Assembly: GCF_009870785.1 (NCBI RefSeq)
Contig: NZ_WTWX01000005.1
Location: forward strand, 186,001-250,000
Reading direction: 5' to 3'
DNA: 64,000 bases
Source of the DNA: Paenibacillus sp. An7
GTDB lineage: Bacteria; Bacillota; Bacilli; Paenibacillales; Paenibacillaceae
The translations under genes were made by a program, and so were the position numbers. The notes under the pieces were generated by a model. The model had not been told where the DNA came from. It was given only the letters and a program-made list of their open reading frames with translations, and did not search any database. This document shows positions 15,863 through 24,893 of this stretch, one piece after another. Numbering within the stretch: position 1 is the stretch's first letter; each line of letters starts with the position of its first letter.

Positions 15863-15899
15863 TACTATCTCTTATTTCCGCAACAAGATTTAGGTTTTC

Positions 15900-16871
15900 C
15901 TATTTATTTTCTTTACGAACAAGAGATACATCATCCTTCATTTTCTTATACCACACTTCATAATGATGTACCGCCAGTCCTGCAAAGGACTGATGTTTTG
16001 TGCCAAGTTCAGCCGCTGTTTCCATTTCTGATTCCATATTCGTAACTGCTTTCCGGTAAAAAGTTAGATGTTCGCCTTCCTCGGTATGACCAAGCTCGGC
16101 ACCGATCCATACCTTCTTGTTTAGCTCATCTGCTTCCGCAAGTTCTTCCTTGGAGAGATCGTACATTTGCTGACCGCTGTCTCGATAAGCCATGATGGCA
16201 ATCGCATCAAATTGATTAATCATCCACCGACTAAGTGTCCCCTTACTATCTGGACTTTCTCGCTTATCAAGCCAAAAAGGAACTGCTGCGCTCATATAGA
16301 GATTCCCTTCAGAACCTGCCTGAATCCACTCCTCTATATTTGCGCTCCATTCTGCAATGACGGCTTGCTCCTCTTGTTCCCAGCGCCGCAATTGATACGG
16401 TTCGACATCGAACTGTGCACCGGCAAATTGCTCCTCTGGTGCTGCTTCCTGGTTAAATCTCTTTACCCATTCCACCCAGGCGGTGCCTTCATCTCGTTTT
16501 TCTGTATAAGCCCAGTCTGCATGACCATTGAGTGCATGGACTGAAATGTCGTGAGCTTGTGCTTCCGCATTGAAATGTCGATATGCTTCAGGGGACACAC
16601 TCTCTTTCGTTTGCAGAAAAACAGTATTTACCTTTTGTTCTGCTAAGAACCTCACAATTTCATCTGTACGCTCTTCAATGATCGAAGCATCCCATAGCCA
16701 TGTCGCTTTATTTTCATTCACCTCAGGTGATTTCAGCATGAAATACAGGATAAGTAAAAGAAAAAAGATTATAAAGCAGCTCCCTTTTACCCATGCCGGC
16801 CATGAATTCCATGCATATCCTCCTTTATTCGGCGGCTTCTGCGCGGCGCTCACCGTATCTTTTTTAAGCAA
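15900..16871 (-). CDS. membrane-anchored GH18-like glycosidase-type protein (last gene of polysaccharide operon)
   Basis: About 323 residues. One membrane anchor (about 33-47, GSCFIIFFLLLILYFML) is followed by an extracellular domain that looks like a TIM barrel. The segment FAGAQFDVEPYQLRRW resembles the D-x-x-D-x-E region of GH18-type enzymes, and YMSAAVPFWLD, AIAIMAYRDSG and FAGLAVHHYEVWYK fit later barrel strands. It may trim or bind the polymer made by the cluster. The start is taken as the TTG at 16871, overlapping the dehydrogenase gene by eight bases, with GGAAG upstream; a GTG six codons later is possible. The family assignment is inference from motifs. Confidence 0.6.
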   Translation of the reverse strand: MLKKDTVSAAQKPPNKGGYAWNSWPAWVKGSCFIIFFLLLILYFMLKSPEVNENKATWLWDASIIEERTDEIVRFLAEQKVNTVFLQTKESVSPEAYRHFNAEAQAHDISVHALNGHADWAYTEKRDEGTAWVEWVKRFNQEAAPEEQFAGAQFDVEPYQLRRWEQEEQAVIAEWSANIEEWIQAGSEGNLYMSAAVPFWLDKRESPDSKGTLSRWMINQFDAIAIMAYRDSGQQMYDLSKEELAEADELNKKVWIGAELGHTEEGEHLTFYRKAVTNMESEMETAAELGTKHQSFAGLAVHHYEVWYKKMKDDVSLVRKENK

Positions 16872-18228
16872 ATACCACTTCTTCCTGCGACGCTGCCGGA
16901 TGCTGTACAGAATGACCTATTTTATAAATGTGCGGTAATGGGTATTCTTTGAATGCATTACGAGTGTCAAGTATAGGTACGCCCAGCGATGCGATTTCAT
17001 CATACTCTAGATTCTTATGGTTTGTAATTAATACGATGCAGTCATATTCTTTAAAATCAGCTGGGTTATACTCCACACTATGAACTGTTTCTCCATGTTT
17101 ATCGCGGAAAGTATCTGCATACGGATCAAAGTATTCTACATTCGCACCCGCTTCTTTGAAGAGCTCGTAAACTTCAAGAGCAGGAGATTCACGAAGGTCT
17201 GCAATGTTTGGTTTGTACGCCATACCGAGAAGCAAAATGTTCGATTTACGAATGGATTTCGCATATTCATTCAGAATGGTTGCTGTTTTGTTCATTACGT
17301 AGTACGGCATATTCTCATTAGTGGATTGAGCAAGTTCAATAAATTGGCTGTAGAATCTAAAACCTTTGGCTTTCCAAGATAAGTACATTGGATCAAGCGG
17401 AATGCAGTGTCCACCGATACCTGGGCCCGGATAGAATGGCATAAAGCCAAATGGTTTTGTAGCAGCTGCGTCAATGACCTCCCAAATATCAATTCCCATG
17501 CGGTCACACATCATCGCCATTTCATTCACAAACGCAATATTGATACTGCGGAATGTATTTTCAAGCAGCTTGGACATTTCTGCAATTTTTGGATTGGATA
17601 CAGGAACTACGGTTTCTACATACTGGCTGTACAGTGCTGCTCCAAGTTTTAAGCACTCTTTTGTAGTACCACCAATTACTTTTGGTGTATTAAAAGTCGT
17701 ATATCTACCGTTTGACGGATCCACGCGTTCAGGAGAGAAGCAGAGGAAATAATCTTCTCCTACTTTTTTACCAATCGCTTCAAGTTTATGCTCAATCAAT
17801 TCTTCCGTTGTACCAGGATAAGTTGTGCTCTCCAGCGTGATGAGCATACCTTCCTTCATATGAAGTTTGATTTGGTCTACCACGGTTTCAATGTATGATG
17901 TATCTGGATCTTGGTTTTCACTGAGCGGTGTTGGCACACAGATACTTAGTGCATCAATCACACGCAGCATGCTGTAATCTGTTGTTGGCTGAAAACGACC
18001 GCTTTGCATTACTGTTTTCAGTTCTTCCGAAGAAATATCATGAATGTAGGACTCGCCTTGATAAATACTTTCCACTTTGGATGGGTCTAAATCAATACCA
18101 ATTACCGTAAATCCTTGCTTTACCATTTCTACTGCGAGCGGCAGTCCAACATATCCTAGTCCTACTACACCCAACACGGCTTTCTTGTTTTCAATTGCGT
18201 TCATTAAATTATGGAATTGCTCTTTCAC
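16864..18228 (-). CDS. UDP-sugar 6-dehydrogenase (UDP-GlcNAc/UDP-Glc dehydrogenase family)
   Basis: 454 residues. NAD-dependent four-electron oxidation of a UDP-hexose to its uronic acid. The Rossmann motif is VLGVVGLGYVGLPLAVEM, the middle region has ESTTYPGTTEE and FCFSPERVDPS-type sequence, and the catalytic Cys lies in PGPGIGGHCIPLDPMYLSWKA. The C-terminal UDP-binding domain has LLLGMAYKPNIADLRESPALEV. It is most like WbpA/WecC-type UDP-N-acetyl-hexosamine dehydrogenases, so the polymer may contain uronic acids. The start is a GTG at 18228 behind GGAGGGTG. It overlaps the next gene by eight bases and follows the receiver-protein gene after 159 bases. Confidence 0.92.
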   Translation of the reverse strand: MKEQFHNLMNAIENKKAVLGVVGLGYVGLPLAVEMVKQGFTVIGIDLDPSKVESIYQGESYIHDISSEELKTVMQSGRFQPTTDYSMLRVIDALSICVPTPLSENQDPDTSYIETVVDQIKLHMKEGMLITLESTTYPGTTEELIEHKLEAIGKKVGEDYFLCFSPERVDPSNGRYTTFNTPKVIGGTTKECLKLGAALYSQYVETVVPVSNPKIAEMSKLLENTFRSINIAFVNEMAMMCDRMGIDIWEVIDAAATKPFGFMPFYPGPGIGGHCIPLDPMYLSWKAKGFRFYSQFIELAQSTNENMPYYVMNKTATILNEYAKSIRKSNILLLGMAYKPNIADLRESPALEVYELFKEAGANVEYFDPYADTFRDKHGETVHSVEYNPADFKEYDCIVLITNHKNLEYDEIASLGVPILDTRNAFKEYPLPHIYKIGHSVQHPAASQEEVVFA

Positions 18229-18387
18229 AGTACTTCACCCTCCAAATGGAATTTTAGGTAAGCAGGTTGCATCATTTGGTTGCGATGATACACAGCTCAC
18301 ATACTTTTATGTGTTAAATCAGGACTACCTTATCAGTTTGAAATCTACTATTTTACAAGCTACGATTACTGTAAGTTCTATGATTTC

Positions 18388-19194
18388 TTATTGAAAACAG
18401 CGACGAATACGGGCATCGAGTTCCACAGGTGAAAAAGGTTTGGTTACATAATCTTCTACCCCTTTTTCAAAACACTGAGTGATGGTCTGCTCTACTCGCT
18501 GGTCTGTCAAAACAATTACTTTAGGCTGCTGTTTTAGATTCAGGTTTTGAATCTGATGGATAAAAGGAACTCCACTCATTCCGTACAAATTAAGTTCGGT
18601 CAGAATAAGATCCGGTTCCACTTTTACAGCCATATCGAGGGCACTCAGTCCATCCACTGCTTCATAAATGTCATATCCTTGCAAAGCAAGGCGGATTTGA
18701 AGAAATTCTCTTGTTGATTTTTCTTGATCTACAATAAGAATCTTACCTGGCCGTACCGCTGTTTCATTTGGTGTATATAATTTGATATCTGCATCCGTAC
18801 TGAGTCTTGCCGATTCAGCCATACTTTTCAGCATGTGTTTGCTTGCTTTCCCCATCTCAGGGAAACTCGCAATCGTCAGACGCGGATCTACACCGGGTAA
18901 CACTTGCATCAGACTCTGTTTGATTAACAGGGCCTGATAGTGTGTACGATTAAGTGACATAAAAGGAAGGAAGACCGCAATCGTATTTGACTGCGTATCT
19001 TTCCAGACCTGGTATTCCGTTTCGCAGGTCCTCGTGAGAATATCCTGCAACTCCGCATCCGGCTGCTGGTCTCTATCCATGCAGTGGACAAACACAACGC
19101 CGCTGTTTTCATTAGCCATTCCTTTTAGCTGCTCATCCAGAAGGTCATATACACTGTCCTTCACCTGGCGCTCAAGAGTTACTGTATTTTCCAT
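18388..19194 (-). CDS. degenerate GGDEF-like / pseudo-receiver regulatory protein
   Basis: 268 residues from the ATG at 19194 (AAGGTGG upstream; a GTG at 19209 and an ATG at 19203 are alternatives). The C-terminal 115 residues are a response-regulator receiver domain (KILIVDQEKSTREFL ... VIVLTDQ ... VEDYVTKPFSPVEL). The phospho-acceptor Asp is replaced by Glu (about residue 200, PDLILTELNLYG), and the second residue of the usual DD/DE pair is Gln. Residues about 30-145 resemble the C-terminal half of a GGDEF fold (VDPRLTIASFPEMGK...MLKSMAESARL) but lack the GGDEF signature. It is probably a non-enzymatic sensor or scaffold controlling the adjacent synthase; that role is inference. Confidence 0.7.
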   Translation of the reverse strand: MENTVTLERQVKDSVYDLLDEQLKGMANENSGVVFVHCMDRDQQPDAELQDILTRTCETEYQVWKDTQSNTIAVFLPFMSLNRTHYQALLIKQSLMQVLPGVDPRLTIASFPEMGKASKHMLKSMAESARLSTDADIKLYTPNETAVRPGKILIVDQEKSTREFLQIRLALQGYDIYEAVDGLSALDMAVKVEPDLILTELNLYGMSGVPFIHQIQNLNLKQQPKVIVLTDQRVEQTITQCFEKGVEDYVTKPFSPVELDARIRRCFQ

Positions 19195-19234
19195 TAGACT
19201 CATCTCCACCTTTCAACATTCACTTTCACCTTAC

Positions 19235-20674
19235 TTAAGCAGCCTCTTCGGCTTTTGGTTCTTCCCAGCTCTGTCTTGTCATCGTTCCCCAGGAGTTATT
19301 CTTTCGCATAAACTGAATATGCCCTTGTACTCTCCAAAGAACGCCAAGCTGATGATAACCAACAAACTTTAGAGCAGAAAAAGCTAACATTTTCACAAGA
19401 TCAGATGGCTTTGGATAACGGCGGAATGCAATCTCTTCGAGTATCAAGGCTCCTACACTCAGCAGATAACCGCTTAAGAAATTAAGAAGACCGAAAATGA
19501 GAAGTACAGGCCATGCCGTCATGTCCAGCATAACGTAACCTACTAAAGCTAGAAGTCCAGTAATCCGGAAATAAGGATTCAGTGCCTCGAAAAAGATGTT
19601 ATACGGCATCGTGAGCATTCCCATTGTTTTATACTTGGGTCTGAACATCATATTTCCGTTCTCCAGCATATTTTTCAGGTTTCCCCGACCCCAGCGTTTA
19701 CGTTGATTCGAAATAATCTGGTACGTATCTGGAGCTTGAGTCCAGCAGACTGCCTCTGGACAGAATGCAATACGATACTTTTTCTTGTTGTCCAGCATAT
19801 AGCGATGAAGCTTGATAATGATGTTCATGTCTTCTCCGGGATATCCATCACGATACCCACCTACTGCAATAACAGCCTCTTTCTTAAATACTCCAAAAGC
19901 ACCGGAGACGATAATCAGCCCATTTATTGAACTCCAGCCAATCCGGCCGCCAAGGAACGCTTTTAAATATTCAATAGATTGAAACATCGGCCACATTTTA
20001 CGCGGAAGTGACACATCTTTTACAGCACCATTTTCAATCTTGCATCCATTTGCAATACGAACATCTCCGCCGATCGCAACGGTCTCTTCTGGATTCTCCA
20101 GATACATACGGGCCATACGAATCAGCGCATCCTTCTCAAGTAATGAATCTGCATCAATCGATGAGATCAGAGGATAATGCGAGAAGTTAATTCCAGCATT
20201 CAGCGAATCCGCTTTACCGCCATTATTCTTGTCAATGAGATAGAGAAAAGGATAATCCGGGTTATGATATACGCCGCGAATCTGCTCACATCTGATCGTT
20301 CCGCGGAAAGTCGGATTTTGAACGGGTTTAAGTCCAAATTCTTTAATGAGTACAGGTATCGTCTTGTCTGTAGAACCATCGTTGACGACAATGACCTCAT
20401 ATGTCGGGTAGTTAAGTGTCATCAGACATTTTACGTTTTCTATAATCGTCAATTCCTCGTTAAACGCAGGTACCAAAAGCGAGATTGGAGGCACGACATC
20501 CGACCCCGCTAAGCTTTTAAAACTGGAATACTCTGCTCGGCGGCGAATTGTAAAGATATCTCTATACGAAAAACATAAAATTCCAAAATATAAGACAGTA
20601 ACGAAAATAACGTAATAAATGATAACCATTCCATAACCAAGCAATATATCTCTAAGCAGTGAAATCCCCTCCAA
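19235..20674 (-). CDS. processive family 2 glycosyltransferase (polysaccharide synthase)
   Basis: About 479 residues. N-terminal helices (about 8-35) precede a GT2 catalytic domain: SLLVPAFNEE, VVNDGSTDKT, DKNNGGKADSLNAG, SSIDADSLLEKDAL (DxD), then GEDMNIIIKLHR (the TED position) and the polymer-binding QRKRWGRGN. Three or four C-terminal helices follow. This is the arrangement of cellulose, hyaluronan and poly-GlcNAc synthases, which make and export the chain. No PilZ domain is present. The only good SD, GGAGGGG (20666-20672), lies inside the listed frame: CTG at 20659 is six bases past it, while the frame opens at TTG 20674. The true start is uncertain. It overlaps the HEAT-protein gene. 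Confidence 0.88.
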   Translation of the reverse strand: MEGISLLRDILLGYGMVIIYYVIFVTVLYFGILCFSYRDIFTIRRRAEYSSFKSLAGSDVVPPISLLVPAFNEELTIIENVKCLMTLNYPTYEVIVVNDGSTDKTIPVLIKEFGLKPVQNPTFRGTIRCEQIRGVYHNPDYPFLYLIDKNNGGKADSLNAGINFSHYPLISSIDADSLLEKDALIRMARMYLENPEETVAIGGDVRIANGCKIENGAVKDVSLPRKMWPMFQSIEYLKAFLGGRIGWSSINGLIIVSGAFGVFKKEAVIAVGGYRDGYPGEDMNIIIKLHRYMLDNKKKYRIAFCPEAVCWTQAPDTYQIISNQRKRWGRGNLKNMLENGNMMFRPKYKTMGMLTMPYNIFFEALNPYFRITGLLALVGYVMLDMTAWPVLLIFGLLNFLSGYLLSVGALILEEIAFRRYPKPSDLVKMLAFSALKFVGYHQLGVLWRVQGHIQFMRKNNSWGTMTRQSWEEPKAEEAA

Positions 20675-21851
20675 TAACCTCTGACATACGGCGAGTTTGT
20701 TTTTCTTTCGGTGAAGTTCCGAAATAATGTTGATAGATTAGTCTTTTCTTGTTCAATGTCATCATTTTTTCAACTTCTTCTTGGCCGTCAGCCGTAGCCA
20801 TCGCACGCTCTGTATAGGCAAGAGCTGCTTCTCTAGCCGTACCGCTTGCCGTAGCCGCTGTTTCACAAAGCACTTCAAAACCGCGCACACCAAGTCCCGC
20901 AAGACTTTCTGCACTTTGATTACGCACAAGCAGTTCTGCATCGCTCAGTCCTTTTTGTAACAGCTGGATACTGTCCTCCGTGTGGATGGAACCAAGAGCG
21001 TTTGCCATTGCTGTTCTAACCTCAGGATTTGAATCTCGCATTAACTCTTTCATCGTTTGATCCTTGAGTACGGGACCTCTGCTTAAATAAAGTTTAATCG
21101 CATCTGTACGGATCGTTTCATCCTTCGAACGGAACAACCGGATAACAGCCGGCATCACTTCTGGAGAAGCATAAGCATAGGAAGCAACGAGTCCTACTTT
21201 TACATCATTATAGTGATCTGATTCGAGCAGTTCTTGCAGCAGATTACTCGGTGTAAGACTCGTTTCCATCAGAATATCAGCAGCGAGTTCATAAACTGGT
21301 TTACCTTTATTAAGGAGATATCTGAGCATCTCTTTCAGCTCAGCAGGCCGTTCTGCACATTTCGCTGCCGCTCTGGCGTATATGACAGCATGTGCTACCT
21401 TTTTCTCTTCTTTTAGGACTTGCAGCAAAGCTGTTGTCGCTTCGGCAGCCCGTATTCCGCCGAGCCTGTAAGCAGCTTCTATGGTTCTGCTGGTCGAGAT
21501 GCTGTCAAGCTGTTTCATTTGCTTCGCAATATAACCTGTTTCCCTAGCTATGTCGCGTAGTTTTGCAGCATGCTCTCCTTTAATCTGATCATGGATGGCG
21601 ATTAACCGATCCATAATTACTTCCTCTTCTATTTTTGTCAGTTTTCCTGGTGGAAGCTGAATTTTCTCATTCCCCGTCAGGTTTGCCTGAACATAAACGA
21701 AGTAATCCTTGTGTTTCCTTGTATACTCTTCTTTCTTGCGTTCTTTTGAATTGTGTGTCGTTTTCATCGTTATGAGCAAACCAATCCCCACGACAATGAG
21801 TCCTGCGCACGAATAAAGGAAAGTGTACGCCAGGGCCAAATTAGAAAACAT
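20652..21851 (-). CDS. membrane-anchored HEAT-repeat protein
   Basis: 399 residues. A single N-terminal membrane helix (about 5-26) is followed by a basic linker and then alpha-solenoid repeats of HEAT type, for example AAYRLGGIRAAEATTALLQVL, VKVGLVASYAYASPEVMPAV, NPEVRTAMANALGSIHTEDSIQLL and ELLVRNQSAESLAGLGVRG. The domain lies on the cytoplasmic side if the helix is an N-out anchor. It probably acts as a docking platform for the synthase complex; that is inference. GGAGG precedes the ATG. It overlaps the synthase gene and follows the large glycosidase-like gene by 16 bases. Confidence 0.8.
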   Translation of the reverse strand: MFSNLALAYTFLYSCAGLIVVGIGLLITMKTTHNSKERKKEEYTRKHKDYFVYVQANLTGNEKIQLPPGKLTKIEEEVIMDRLIAIHDQIKGEHAAKLRDIARETGYIAKQMKQLDSISTSRTIEAAYRLGGIRAAEATTALLQVLKEEKKVAHAVIYARAAAKCAERPAELKEMLRYLLNKGKPVYELAADILMETSLTPSNLLQELLESDHYNDVKVGLVASYAYASPEVMPAVIRLFRSKDETIRTDAIKLYLSRGPVLKDQTMKELMRDSNPEVRTAMANALGSIHTEDSIQLLQKGLSDAELLVRNQSAESLAGLGVRGFEVLCETAATASGTAREAALAYTERAMATADGQEEVEKMMTLNKKRLIYQHYFGTSPKEKQTRRMSEVIGGDFTA

Positions 21852-21867
21852 GGATAAGTATCCTCCT

Positions 21868-24132
21868 TTATTTTTGCTCTGTTTGTAATTCTGAGTACGT
21901 TTCTTTCATAAGATCGTAGCTCTTTTTAAAACGTTCACTATAATTCACAGTTTCCCATGGATCCCATGTATAGGCCTGAATGTCTTGTATATCAAATGTA
22001 TCCTCTGTACCGCCAGGCCAAGATATGTTGCCGCTGCTCAGATCAGTCAGCCAAGGGATCAGCCGAATTCCTTCCGTTGTTACCGTCTGAAATTCCTTGT
22101 TTTCTGTTAACGGACTGTAATCAATGACCTGTAGTGAACTAGGATCTCCAAAACCAAGTAGCATCCATGGAATGCGAACCTCTATTTCTTTTCCTTCATA
22201 CTGCCAAAGGGTTAGTGAATCGTAATCAGCAGCATCGGGATTGGTCGTGCCCCGGTTTAATAGGCCTACAACTTCATCCATATAAGGGTGGGCATATTTG
22301 GTATCTGGCGGATTCATCAACAGACTGATGGCCAGCTTCCAAGGAACGAACGACGGTGTATCCTTTGTTTGTTCTTCCAGCATCCAATAGCCTTCCGGTC
22401 CGTATAATCGTTGATTAAAGTCATAGCTTTTTGCGATCGCTACTTCCGATTCCTTGTCGCTACCTATTGTAATCAGCGTTTCCAGATCTCCGCCTTTCAG
22501 TGTTTTTCCTGGAAGAGATTCAAGCGGCTGATTGCCTCCAGGAAGTGTATCTGTACCGATATTTAGCTTCGTCTTAGATGGATCGAAAGGTTCATCAAGT
22601 GTGATCCCCATGTATAAGTAAGCTTCATCATGAGTTAATTGAATACTCTCGATACCTTCTGTATTTCCCTGCCAAAGCTGAATTTGTTCAGCCGGAAGCT
22701 TGGACCACTCATCCAGTTTCCCATCGATTAACAGCTGGTTTTGTTTGCCTGCTTCCATGGCGAGAATGCCGAACATCTTCTCATTTGTGAGTACGTTCAG
22801 CCAGTAAGCTTTACGATCTGCAGGAATTTCGAATGCCATCGTATTCCACGTCTTTTTAAACCACTCATCCTGCCACATGAAGAGAACAGCTCCGGCATAT
22901 CCTTCGTCAAAAATGTCCTTGGTTAGCGACTGATTAATCTCGCCTTGCTCCTGCTCATTATGACCGCCTTGATCTTTTCCTCCGGGACCATAATGTGATA
23001 TTCCGAGAGAAGACGGAACTCCGTATTCTGTAATCATTATAGGCAGATCGGTAAACTCGGATTTAAGCTTACGTAAGTACGCTTTGTACGTGTTGTATTC
23101 CCCTTGTTCATCTTTTATCGTCTGCAGCGTTTTATCTGTACGGAAGAAGTCTGGATAATAAGGATAGACGTGATAGGCCGCAAAATAACCGCCTTGCCAA
23201 TTCACAGGTTCAATATGTCTCGCATCTACACTTACCAAATCTTCTTCAAATAAAGGCTCGCCTGGATGTTCAAGCACATCGGTTGTAACCCAGTTGGTAA
23301 AAGTTAAAGGGTGTTCCCATCCATATTTCTGTTCTTCCTTTGCTACTTCATCCAGCAGCTCAGCAAGCCAGTTCTCGAAGGGGCTCGCCTCTTTTGTACC
23401 TGAAAAGTGTTCTCCCTCATAACGAGGATGATCCGAATACTTATTATTTGTATCCTCTACCATCTCTGGGTCCCACTCGGTACCCAAATGCCATGCTAGC
23501 AGATACTGGCCCACATTCGCTCTGTACTTACCGCTCGATTCTCCATTCACATGCGGGATATCCGCATCTCCATACACTGCCGATACTGCCTTTTTTATTT
23601 CTGCTTTAAATTTTTCTTCAATTCCTTCGGCAAAAGCGTCCCTTTGCTCAATCAGTTGTTCTTCTGGTGACCAGATTCCTTGCATGAAGTACAGTGGGTG
23701 TTCCTTGCCTTTGTTATACTCTGCGAGCGCTGAATAAAACACAGGCTGATGAACCGTATAGATACGGATTACATTAGCGCCCAGATCTTCAATCTGTTGA
23801 AACCATCTAAGATAATCTTCTTTTACTAGCGGAAATTCACCTGGGTAATGACCCGGTTTCGTTGAACCCAGGTTAACCCCCTTCACAAACAGTTCTTGCC
23901 ACTTTCCTTCCTGGCTGTATTGTAAGAACTGATTGCCTTCTGTTTTGAATTTCAGTATCGTTCCGTCTTCTGCTGTAAAAGTATTTTGTGCTGGTTTCAA
24001 GTATGAGTATGCTGCCCATCCTCCACCGCCAAAAATAAGAATGCCAATTAAGATGCCTACAGCAAATCGTTTTCTCTGTCGTCTGCTCATGGTTACCTGG
24101 TTCGCTCCACTTCTAAAATCATTCTTAGTCAT
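21868..24132 (-). CDS. membrane-anchored glycoside-hydrolase-like protein (first gene of polysaccharide operon)
   Basis: 754 residues. A basic N-terminus is followed by a membrane anchor (about 23-45), then a TIM-barrel domain (about 80-460) of the GH2/GH5-like clan. Candidate acid/base Glu219 lies in WHLGTEWDP and candidate nucleophile Glu369 in IMITEYGVPSS. FVKGVNLGSTKPG and RWFQQIEDLGANVIRIYTVHQP are typical barrel openings. The C-terminal third (about 470-735) has beta-rich segments (LLIDGKLDEWSKLP, EVRIPWMLLGFGDP) like CBM9/DOMON-type sugar-binding domains. It would act on the polymer outside the cell. No clear SD precedes ATG 24132; ATG 24090, after GGAG-N4-CAGGTAACC, is a good alternative. 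Confidence 0.78.
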   Translation of the reverse strand: MTKNDFRSGANQVTMSRRQRKRFAVGILIGILIFGGGGWAAYSYLKPAQNTFTAEDGTILKFKTEGNQFLQYSQEGKWQELFVKGVNLGSTKPGHYPGEFPLVKEDYLRWFQQIEDLGANVIRIYTVHQPVFYSALAEYNKGKEHPLYFMQGIWSPEEQLIEQRDAFAEGIEEKFKAEIKKAVSAVYGDADIPHVNGESSGKYRANVGQYLLAWHLGTEWDPEMVEDTNNKYSDHPRYEGEHFSGTKEASPFENWLAELLDEVAKEEQKYGWEHPLTFTNWVTTDVLEHPGEPLFEEDLVSVDARHIEPVNWQGGYFAAYHVYPYYPDFFRTDKTLQTIKDEQGEYNTYKAYLRKLKSEFTDLPIMITEYGVPSSLGISHYGPGGKDQGGHNEQEQGEINQSLTKDIFDEGYAGAVLFMWQDEWFKKTWNTMAFEIPADRKAYWLNVLTNEKMFGILAMEAGKQNQLLIDGKLDEWSKLPAEQIQLWQGNTEGIESIQLTHDEAYLYMGITLDEPFDPSKTKLNIGTDTLPGGNQPLESLPGKTLKGGDLETLITIGSDKESEVAIAKSYDFNQRLYGPEGYWMLEEQTKDTPSFVPWKLAISLLMNPPDTKYAHPYMDEVVGLLNRGTTNPDAADYDSLTLWQYEGKEIEVRIPWMLLGFGDPSSLQVIDYSPLTENKEFQTVTTEGIRLIPWLTDLSSGNISWPGGTEDTFDIQDIQAYTWDPWETVNYSERFKKSYDLMKETYSELQTEQK

Positions 24133-24848
24133 CGTAAGGCAAAAACGAGTTTTGCAATGCCTCCCTTTAATTTACAGATTGCCTGCAATGCAGAATCGGA
24201 TTCTGTCGTTTGGCGAATGTCTGTAACTTCTCTATTAACTATATCGCCAAGCTTTCCCTTTTGTAACTAGGCAAATGGAAGCAAAGATAGATTGGATAAT
24301 ATTGCCCAGTTTCAAAACTTGATCCTGGGTTTAGGGGCCGATCATCCTAAAAATCCAACTTTCTTTTTACGGTTCTGTCTACATCAAAGCAATACCTGAA
24401 CTTTTCCCTAAGTTATCAAGGGAAATCCTTAATCATCAGTAGTTACAGCCCTGTTTTCCTTCCCTTCTGCCTATATAATGTAACGCATGTAATCATCCAA
24501 AGTTGCTATTTGTTTACAATTTTAACCATAGTTATTACAAAATTGATACTATAGTCCGATATCAAAAACTAGAAAACCCTTGATATACCAGCATTCTTCA
24601 AATATCAAACTTTACAAAAAAATCGGATGGTCCTGTATCCAGGACATATTTATTTAATTTTCCTTAACATTCTGCTTATAATCCCCTGATTTTTGACTCC
24701 CTGGTCTCAGATCACTCGCTCTTTATGTTAAAAACCGAGTCCTTTTTCCTAATTTCTAAGCCTTTCTGAGCATTTCAGAAATTCTCATTTCTTTTCAAAA
24801 AAATTCCGGTTGCTGGATGTATATTTCTCCGTTATTCTTATAAAATAA
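24133..24848. other. long intergenic region between the polysaccharide operon and the SOS operon
   Basis: About 700 bases with no gene on either strand. It holds a palindrome CAGAATC-g-GATTCTG at 24191-24205, two nearby TGCAATGC repeats and degenerate GTTACAA-like stretches near 24530. It must carry the promoter of the six-gene polysaccharide operon. I looked for a c-di-GMP riboswitch because of the GGDEF-like gene and could not match one. Confidence 0.5.
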
Positions 24849-24860
24849 GAACATGTGTTC
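24849..24860. promoter_or_regulatory. LexA (DinR) box of the SOS operon
   Basis: GAACATGTGTTC, a perfect palindromic Gram-positive LexA site, 34 bases before the Y-family polymerase start and just downstream of an AT-rich -10-like stretch. Confidence 0.9.
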
Positions 24861-24893
24861 TAATACGGAACGAATGAAGAGGTGTATGGTCTT

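Noticed and set aside
24133-24440. Possible c-di-GMP riboswitch before the polysaccharide operon
   Set aside because: The conserved GEMM blocks could not be matched on the minus strand; only a 15-base palindrome and short repeats are present.
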